From NCBI GenBank assembly GCA_032173965.1, contig JAVUNC010000025.1:15142001-15206000 (forward strand): a stretch of DNA of 64,000 bases, in the 5' to 3' direction. Within the stretch, counting starts at the first letter, position 1, and every line of letters starts with the position of its first letter. A model generated the notes under the pieces. It was not told where the DNA came from. It saw nothing but the letters and a program-made list of their open reading frames with translations, and did no database searches. A program made the position numbers and the translations under genes. Source of the DNA: Sitta carolinensis. Its lineage: Eukaryota; Chordata; Aves; Passeriformes; Sittidae. Positions 55,401 to 64,000 of this stretch are shown one piece after another.

Positions 55401-58400
55401 ATATACCTGTCATGGCAAATCCAATAAGCAGACAAAAGGATGAACTACTTTCTAAAATATTTGTCCTCTCCTAGATTTATGACTCAGTTATTGCCTGCAA
55501 ATGATAGAAAAGCTAGCAGAATTCAGACTCCAGGATTAATTTTTTGCTGTTGGTAAAATCTGCAATTAAATAATTCACATTTTTCAGTTCAGTTTGATCT
55601 CTGATTAATATTAAAGGAGAAAGAACTGGAATCCACTTTCTTCCCACTCCCTCCCTCAGCTGTATTTGACAGTCAATTTTCAAGCATGTCATTTTCTCTA
55701 GTTCCAACTTAGTCTGTCATCCAAACAAAAACTACCGTTTATGGCCCAGTCCTCTGACAGAAATTTGCAAAAAGGGATTTCATTTTCCATTTTCAATGCA
55801 AAACCAAAATTTCATTAAGCATAACCTGCAAAGAAGAAACAATAGTAAAAAAATCAGGAACCAGGCTGTGCTTTCTCAGAGCCAATGACTTTTATTATCC
55901 GAGGTCAACTCGTTTTGGGTCTGCTTGTCTTAAGAAGAGAAGGAGGTTAAGGTTAATAAGCAGGTAAAACTGTCAAGGAGCTGGACATCTCATCTCTCTC
56001 CTGAGCATCCCAGCCTTGATCATCACAGACAGACCATCTATTAAACAGCAGATCTATTGAATTTGCATCATGGTGCCTGCTAAATGCCTCAGAGAAGCAA
56101 GACTGATATTTGCAGAAACCTCCAGCTATTTTTCACTCTGGCAAGTAGGAATTTAGGGCTTTGTTACAGGGTAACAGCTGTAAAAATGTGAGTCTTATTG
56201 AATCTCATGCCACCATTTAAGTCTGGGCATAAAAGCTCTGTGGCAGGTTGTCCACAGTGCATTCAATGCAGAAGTTAGCCAGAAGTTAAACCTAAGGTGG
56301 CTGGAGATTTTGCTGAAGGATGGCACCCTGGAACATCGGGAATGGCTCCTGGGAAAGGCAGGGAGGAGGAAGGTTCCCTGGCTCATTCCTGTTTTCCAGG
56401 ACTGCCCTTACTGCCTCCCATGCTCCCAGCACGCAGTGCTTGGCAGCAGCAGCATCCTGACAGGGATGCACTGTGCATGCCATCTCCACTGCGTGCTCAT
56501 CCAAACCAGACACTGTAGCTGGTGCTGTCAGTGTGAAGACAGTGAAGGAGGGGAAGTGACTGCCCCGACAGGGAAACCCTTCAGGGACAGAGCAAATGAC
56601 AGCTCCAACCCCCAAGGAACAGCTCTGAAAACACTGTGAAAAGAAAGCCTGAGTCACAGGGCTCTGTCTGCAGTTCTAGCATCACTGCAACATCAGGACT
56701 TCACACATGACTTAGAAGGAAGAAGCTAACTCATTTCTTTGAATCTCTCTTTAAAATTAGGTGATGCAACCTGGTGCTTTGTTCCTGGTTATCATGTGGC
56801 TCTTGTAGGAATAATCATGCTTAAAAGCAAACCTGTTCCACACTGCATTTCTGGCAGACACAAACCCATTCTTACCCTTTGAGGTAAGGGGGCTTTTGAT
56901 GGAGGATTGTTTCCCTACAGTTGCTGAAGTTTTCTGTGCTGCCAGTCACAGCAGACCTGTCTATCACAGCTGCCAAGAACACAGAAGTTCTCCAAAAGAG
57001 CTTGCCTCTTGCTCTGTGAGGTCTTTATATTGCCAAGGCATAAAGAAAATCATCATTTCTGTCCCATCTCAGCAGTGCTGTTTGCTGACTGCCTGCAAAC
57101 TGCTGTGGGATATTCTGCATACATTATGGAAGAACAAAATCAGGGACTCTTTTCCAATCATCAGTGCCAAGCAATGGTCTGATCCATTTCTGTTCTCTGA
57201 CCCTGCTCTGTTTCTGTCCATGGAGAACATGTTAGCAACTGGTTGGATGATTATTGAGAGTTAAAGTCCTGGCTTCAGCTCACACTGCTCTGAAATACAT
57301 ACAGTACTGCACAGGACTGCAGCTGCTGAAATGAGATATGCCTCCCAAGATCTCCTTGAGTGATTGCAAAATTAGGATAAAATGAGGAAATATATTACAA
57401 AGATGATAGCTGATAGGTGTAATAGTGATCTGTCTCCAAGAGAGTGCAATAAGCACTAATTATGTTGGATTAAAATGGATTTTTACAGCTATATTTCACA
57501 GCAGAGTTAGAGGGCTGGATAACACATCAAAGGGCAATTAAATCCACCTTCCTCTCTAGCTCCAAGGCATGCTCAAGCATACCTATATTCTTGGGGTACA
57601 TATTTCCCTGTCCATAAGAGCTTTTTCAAATGATGGAGGACTGTAGGGTTTCCTTAGGACAGGCATGAAATTGCTTCCTAAAGAATGGAGCTTGAAATGA
57701 TCACCAATAATCAGGACACGGGGAGGTCTTGAGTATTCTCATGGGACAGAACTGACTTTTCTGAAAACCTTTCTGAGATGCAGGGCCTCATTTATTTATG
57801 ATGAGTTAGTGAGCTGCTCCCCTAGCAAACAGAGAAGAAAGAAAACCCCTCTCACTTCTGTAACACAGAAGTTACAGTGCTTCTTATTCCATCAAGATCT
57901 GACCTATATTTTGATCACAAAAGCTGAGGACTGTGGAGATATTGGGAGAATATAGAAAATAATATTACTGTTATTGATATTATTATTATTAAGTAATTAT
58001 CATCATAATCGACAACCCAAGTCTTTGGATTCTCTATTTTTTTTAAGTTTTCACCTACTGTTTTTATAAATGTAAAACCTTCATGCAGAATCTCATGATT
58101 AGTAAGAGGCAGAAAAGGAAAGGTGCTCTAGATTCCAGATCATGTTTAATGGGACTAAAAGTCACCTGGACTCTAAAAGAAAGTCTCAAAATCCAGCTTC
58201 ATTGATTATACTTTAATATGTTTATGAGTCATGATAACTCTTCAACATGCAACCAAAATTAGATTTTTCTAATGAATTTTTCCAAAATAAATGGGTCTGT
58301 GGGCCTTTCAAAGGCTACTTGGCTACCACAGAATGCTCTCTCACAGGGGAATTAGCTTTGCTGCAAAGCCCTGGGCAGCACTTTGAGAATGGCTCTGTCA

Positions 58401-59001
58401 CATTTTTAGATTCACAGTTTTACCAGAAATTATTTCAACGTTTCCTGTTGCACTAGCACTCGTGAGTGAACACATTAAATACTGAAGAGACACAACAATA
58501 CCATAACACAGGTTGGATAAAATTAAACTAGAAAATGCTAGGGGATGTGGCAAGCAGCAGCTCTGATGCACAGGCAGATGTCCAGATCAAGAATGAAAAA
58601 ATGTTTGCCTCCAGGTTTGTCTAAGAATAAGTTAATTTGAATTATTACAATGCTGAAAATGTGAGATATAACCTCTTATGAGTCTAAATCAAACACTGAG
58701 ATAATCTGCACCGCCACCTTTATGAGCTGTAGCTGATAGCAATAAAATAAATCCTTGTTTACCATTCCCTTAATCACATCTGACATGTCTTATTTGAATC
58801 ATGTTTAATTTGATCAACTGTTCCAATTTTGAGTACTGATGCCAACATGCATGAGAGACAGAGGCACCCACTGAAAAGGCTCTAACTCCTCTGAGTTAGA
58901 GAAGTGAGGCTCTCTACGTTAAAGAAAGTAATCTTTTTTCTAGCATGGCAGTTTTTCTTCAGAAAATGTAGCTAAGAAAAAAATAATGCTGCTCCACTTA
59001 C
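52487..59001. other. RPS6KA2 intron (6.5 kb)
   Basis: Unique-looking AT-rich DNA with no clear transposon signature and no recognised gene. A short (CA)n occurs near 53343..53356. Open frames of up to 136 codons show no known domain. Confidence 0.75.
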
Positions 59002-59066
59002 ATTCCAGTCTATAGTAACAAAGAAAGGGTGACGTTTAATTTCTTCCACTCCATCAAATCCAGCAC
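59002..59066 (-). CDS. RPS6KA2: RPS6KA2 coding exon, end of N-terminal kinase domain
   Basis: Begins with two bases completing a Gly codon, then encodes AGFDGVEEIKRHPFFVTIDW and N (residues 304-324), the last part of the N-terminal AGC kinase domain, with the HPFF motif of the C-lobe. Acceptor TTCTCTTCTCAG and donor GTAAGT in the sense direction. It is the most upstream RPS6KA2 exon in the window; the preceding exon, which should end in FKRNP-type sequence, was sought up to 64000 and not found. Confidence 0.95.
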
Positions 59067-62000
59067 CTGAGAAGAGAATGAAAGAATCAAAATTAATTCT
59101 TGTTTATAAGAGAGCTGCATGATGTGTCTCCTCCACTCTCCCTCCCCATCCCCACTTTTCTCCTGACAAAGTGAGAGTCCCCATCTAAACTGCTTTAGTT
59201 TAGAAGTTGTGAGTGGTGCAGCTGCCAGCACAGCACCAACTGCCCTGGATCAGACAAGGGCACCTCCTTAATGAGACTCTGGATCCAAGGCTCTTTCTCT
59301 TCTCCCTTTTCCCTTGAGGCTGCTGCCGAGGCTTTGGGTGAGACATTTTAGCCACAGCAGAGTGCATGCACCAGCAAGGTCAGGAAAGGCTCCAGGATAT
59401 CCCAGTGCTCTGGCAAGGCTCCACCAGTGGCAGTTTTTCTGTCAGCACTGACTTTCAACTCTTGACTTAGCTGCTGTTCTCCACAGGCACGGAAAGCTGC
59501 ACCAAGTACAGACTCAGAATGCCAAAAGGCTCCAAAATTATTTGAGGAAAGCCAGGGGTTTAGGTTCGCCCTCTTCACATGCTATCTTCAAATTTCTGTG
59601 AGTACCAAAGGCAGAAATCTCAGTGTTATGTCTCCCTCACTATTAAATTTCAGTTACATTACTGCAGGAAATTTAGGGAAAGTCTTCTGAGGTCTGGTAA
59701 TAAATCTAATTCCTTCATTACTTTTGCCTTATGTTTTCACTTTAAGATTGACTTTTTTTTATTCCTCTAGCTCAATTTATTTGCTTCAGTGCTATCACAG
59801 ACCCAAACAGGTACTCAGTAATAATTAAAAGAACTGTCAGAGAGGATTTAGAATGCCATTTTTGGGGTTGATTTGACCTTATTACTAACACCTTTCATTT
59901 TCATTTCAAGGAGAATTAAACTCTGGAAGCAAAGGCTTTGCACTGCAATTCTGGAATTAGTTCCTGCAGGGTACCCAGCCTACTTCTTCACAAGCTGAGC
60001 AACCTTGATTCCCAAAAGGACTTGGGATTCCTAAGCACCTTTGCAAGGGGCACTCAGCACCTCAGAGGACTCCACTTTTTATACATGCAATATTTGTATT
60101 TAGGGAAGATCAACATTACAAGCAGCTTGACAAAGAACTTGTCAACTGAAGCTTTTGTAAAACGTGACTCCTGCAATCCTTGTGTGCAAAACTGTTATGG
60201 GTGTTTGTCAAAATGCAATGATCAGGAACTGCTCCCGACAGCCTGCTAAGCATCCACTGATGGATGGAGAGGGAAGCAAACACTTTGTAAACATAACATG
60301 CAGGATTGTCTGCCCGGCCTGCTGGAAAGCAGCAGAGAGGGATGATCTCCTGATTAATTCCCCATCCCAGTAATCTTCCAGTATAGGCAAGCTCAAGTGA
60401 TGCACATGAGGGTAAACAACCCTAGCCTGCAATATAAAATTATCAGCTCAGAGGAGTCTGTGGGTAATGACAGACAGACATATCTAGGCAAGCACAACAT
60501 GAAATCAAACCTTAGAAAAAGAAAAGATCACAAAAGGGACATCACTGCCCTGTCACTGAGCAAGTGTTCTGCATTTCTGCAATGGGAGTATGGATTGTAG
60601 CTGACACACTCCCCTGTAAAAAGGAGTGCTTATTAAAGTGAGGAAAAATCAAAGAAGGCCAACAAGGAATGTTGTGAAATGACTGAGTAGGTCAGGACGT
60701 TTCAGCTGGAAACAGATGACTGAGGAATTGTAAAATAGATCACTAAATGATGCCAGCAGGAATCAGGTTCAGGAGAACCTGGAGATGTTTCCTCAGGAGA
60801 CAGAGAGTTGTGTGATGTGGAATTACTTGGAAGAGATGATGTGGCACAAAATCCTTAAATGGGTTCATGGGGAGGCCAGGAAAGTCTGTTGAAAAGGAAT
60901 CTGCTGGAGATTACTTCATTAACAAACCTCCTGCTTGACCTTAAAGCAGGAATAGGGTAGGAGAAAACTTGGGTGAAGCAACACATTGTTTATGTTCTTC
61001 CATGTCCCTAGGCAGTTGTTTATGGTCCATGGGTACTGAACAAGAGAATAAGAAGTCTTAGAACAGGACTTATTCTCTGACTTCCCTAGCATATTTTTGT
61101 CTGAAGTTTGTAAGATTCCCTTGGAAGATTCATTCTGATTTTTGCAATGCCAACAGAAGCACAAAACCAACAGAGTTACTCTGAAGTGAATTGCATCAAG
61201 CAAATCTTCAGAGAAGATGCATCTGTGAAAAATGCTTGGGGTTCAGTGGTGGTGACTGGAAACTCTAAATGTTCTTTACCCCAGCAGGAGGAAACCCAAG
61301 GGCCAGACTGATTCTGCAGGACTGGGATAAATGCTCAGACAATGTAAAGCACCAGTAGCATATCCCAGACTGAGGATAACTGATAATGCATTCAATTTTC
61401 TCTGCTCTGCCCCTTCCCCACTGCTTGTTTTCCCTCTTGCTTAGCCTAATGCATATGTCATTTTGTGCTGGGAATGACATGCTTCTTCTCAAACCATCTG
61501 TTTGAAAGCCACACTTTCTGCTGCTGTTGTTGTTTCTTTTTTCCATAAACCTACAGAAAATAAGGACCCAGAAAAAAAAGTCCTGACCTATCAGTCAGGA
61601 ATAATCAGCACAATCAAACCTATGCTGCCTGCAAATATTCTTATGTGCCATCCAGTCCCATGAGGGTCTGAGAAGAAAAATAATTCTTTCAGATCAAATT
61701 GCCAGTTTAAACACATTATAGAGTGCATTTATATAAAAGCAGGCTCACATTCGTAAGTGGGAACCTAATTAGCTAAGTTTTATGCCTTCAATAAAAGTGC
61801 CTGCAAACAGTAGAGTAGGATGTTTTATTTTTAATTGGTTTTGATTATTGAATCATTATGGACAACATGAGCCCTGAAATATTAAGGGAGAAAAAAGGAG
61901 ACCTAAGAAACCTGACAGTTGATTTACTTGGATATTCAAATTCATCAGAAAGAGTTTCCAGATTTTCAGTTTCAGGTATTAAAATTTTAGTGTCTCTACA

Positions 62001-64000
62001 GCCTCAGAATCTTTGTGGTGAGCTGGAATTTTTTGAAGTATTTTTCTAAGGTGAACAAGAAAGCTTCGCAGTCACTCTGACAAAGGTGGAAAGCTGTTTT
62101 TTTTGTTTAAGCTCATGATCTTATAAAGTTAAAGCCCAAAGTTTTCTGTGTGCCAAAGCAGAATATATCTTACCTGAGAACATAGGATTAAGAAAAAAGT
62201 ACTGATTTCCTTGGCCTTTACTCTGAGCCTATGGGCACACACTTTTATTTTAAACTTTCTTGGCCAAGCTTCTCAATCAAAAGCACTCTGGACCCTTCAT
62301 ACTGCTCAGCAGCATAGGGAGTTTGTTAGATAACATGTTTTTTATATAAAATAAATTTTTAATTATTTGTTAAATAACCATGTTAAATAATAAATAATTT
62401 ATTTACCTACCTGAGGAGATCCAGGCCTTAGAGCAACTCCCTTGCCTAAGTTCCTGGAAAAGTAATGAACTAACACTTTCATCGTAAAGTTTTACTTCTA
62501 AATGTTTGCTCCTCATTTGCCTGGGTATTCAGTTAGTTTAAGAATTTTAAATTATGCTTATCCATTATCTGAAATTTGTTGTACTTAGAGCAGTGCTACC
62601 AAAGCAGTGTTATGCAGACTATTTGTACAGCAAATAGGCTCAGAAAAGAACAGGCAGTGCCCAAAATCAGGGGAGGAAGGAAGACTTTCCATTCATTAAA
62701 AATTTATCACAAATATGAATATGGGCATCAGACTTAAAAATAGAAGCAGGTAAATCAGATTACTAAATTTCTTTTCAGTCTTGTCTAACTCTCTTCAACC
62801 CTAATATTTCTTCCATTAATAATCCAAAGCTTCAAAGCAAAATTTCAAAGCAAAATTTCAGAATATATCATCAATATTTACTTCTGTTTGTTAAGATACC
62901 AAAATCAAATGGCAAAAAGCATCTTTTATCTTATAAATGTTTAAAACTGGATTTTGGAACTAAATGCACTTTCCATATTTGCAAATTTATGAAGCAATGG
63001 CTGAAATCAAGTGCTTGATCCATAATATGGTTCATTTATTTTAACGTGCTTCATTGATTTTTCAAAGATTTTTCAAAACTGGATGTCTAAGCCTACTTTT
63101 CTTTTAATGTTATTCTTCCTTTCCCAGAAAAAGCTGAAAGCCACAAGGTTGAAGCAGTCCTTTTATCTACTGACTTCTGTTCAGTATTTAGGCCAACTAT
63201 TCAAGCTTTTCTTCTCTTGTTATCAACAGGTCCCTTTCCATCTTCCTTTGTGCTGATTCTCAACCCATTAAAACAGAGCATGCCTTCAGGAGCTTTCCAC
63301 CCTTACCCCTGAAATGTTAAGTTCTATTTTTCTGTTACTCTTTTAGATTTTATTTCTTTGGATGTTTGTATTATAAGGTTGTTTTTTTTTTTTTTCCCAA
63401 GCCTTCACAGTATTTCAATAAACCTCAGGTTCTAAAACCTTGACCCCTAGCAAGTCCCCATAATGCACGTGTGAGGAGTAGAACTGCTTTGGTTAAAACC
63501 AAGTTTTAGTGAGTAGCTTTTTATTTCAGGACTGGTATCCAGAGACTCCCACTGACTTCACTGGAGCTCCACTTTGGATGGAAAAGGAGCAGAGCAGAAT
63601 AAAACCAAGAGATGGAGACAGGGAGGGAACAGCAGAAAGAGGCAGAGGTAGGGAGTGGGAAAAAGTTCATAATTCAGTGCAGCACTTAATTTTTCTGAAC
63701 AGAGATTAAACCTGGAAATCCCAATACTTTATTTTTCCAATGTAAAACAATTGCTTGAGAGCAATTGAAACCTGCTGGGAAAATGTGTTTTTCTACTTTT
63801 TAGCTCAAGAGGTAAAAGGAGAGGGAAGGCATTCCCTGTGTGAGCCAGAGGGATCAGTCCCTGCCGGAGAGGGCACAGGGACTGCTGCAGGACTGGCTCC
63901 CTGCTGCCCCAGCACTCTTGGGGAACAACAACAAAATCTGCAGGGGCTGTCGTGCCATAGGCATTGTCCATTGTCAGGGGTTTTGGGTTTTTTTAAATAT
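59067..64000. other. RPS6KA2 intron, partial (cut by right window edge)
   Basis: About 4.9 kb. It contains a likely old CR1 fragment (60640..60900) and a T run near 63379..63395. A segment near 63535..63580 (CACTGACTTCACTGGAGCTC) resembles an old dispersed amniote repeat, but this is weak. No exon is recognised. Confidence 0.7.
60640..60900 (+). mobile_element. Probable ancient CR1-type LINE 3' fragment
   Basis: Phrases such as 'gtgatgtggaattacttgg', 'aatgggttcatggggaggc' and 'gaatctgctggagattact' follow the order of the 3' UTR of old CR1 subfamilies. It is highly diverged, so the call rests on general resemblance only. Confidence 0.4.

Overview
The window looks like vertebrate nuclear DNA from a bird, probably a passerine. 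Most of it is AT-rich intronic and intergenic sequence with several 5'- or 3'-end fragments of CR1 LINEs, LTR-like sequence in an intron, long homopolymer tracts, one sharply bounded GC-rich CpG island, and short coding exons flanked by GT-AG splice sites. There are no bacterial-style operons, no CRISPR arrays and no tRNA or rRNA genes that I can see.

Two protein-coding genes can be supported, both on the minus strand. (1) MPC1 (mitochondrial pyruvate carrier 1): its 5' part is at the left. Exon 1 with the start codon is 6898..6968 inside a CpG-island promoter, and a second large coding exon is 1144..1240. The remaining 3' exons lie beyond the left edge. The reading frames of these two exons do not join directly; exactly 4 nt are missing, which predicts a 4-nt micro-exon in the intron (candidates 1802..1805 and 1726..1729). 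(2) RPS6KA2 (ribosomal S6 kinase alpha-2, RSK3): the last 11 coding exons run from 59002..59066 down to the stop codon at 22450, and the upstream exons lie beyond the right edge. The joined exons give 430 residues with no frame break, from the end of the N-terminal AGC kinase domain, through the linker, to the complete C-terminal CaMK-type kinase domain and the STRL carboxyl terminus. The phosphorylation sites fall at the known RSK3 numbering. A methionine gatekeeper separates this gene from the RSK1, RSK2 and RSK4 paralogues.

The order and orientation (RPS6KA2 upstream, MPC1 downstream, same strand) matches the human 6q27 neighbourhood as I know it. Between them (about 7.0 to 22.4 kb) lie the MPC1 promoter, a 49-59 nt minisatellite, CR1 fragments, simple repeats, a duplicated 74-bp segment and the unmapped 3' UTR of RPS6KA2. 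The two genes are functionally separate: MPC1 brings pyruvate into mitochondria and RSK3 acts downstream of ERK/MAPK signalling.

The less ordinary structures are the implied MPC1 micro-exon, three minisatellites (6240..6632, 7411..8020, 45036..45685), a pair of related LTR-like sequences with a nested opposite-strand LTR-like segment in an RPS6KA2 intron (one carries 40-bp terminal inverted repeats), a very long U tract just after an RPS6KA2 5' splice site, and a perfect 12-bp hairpin in the MPC1 intron. I did not find a clearly new protein-coding system.
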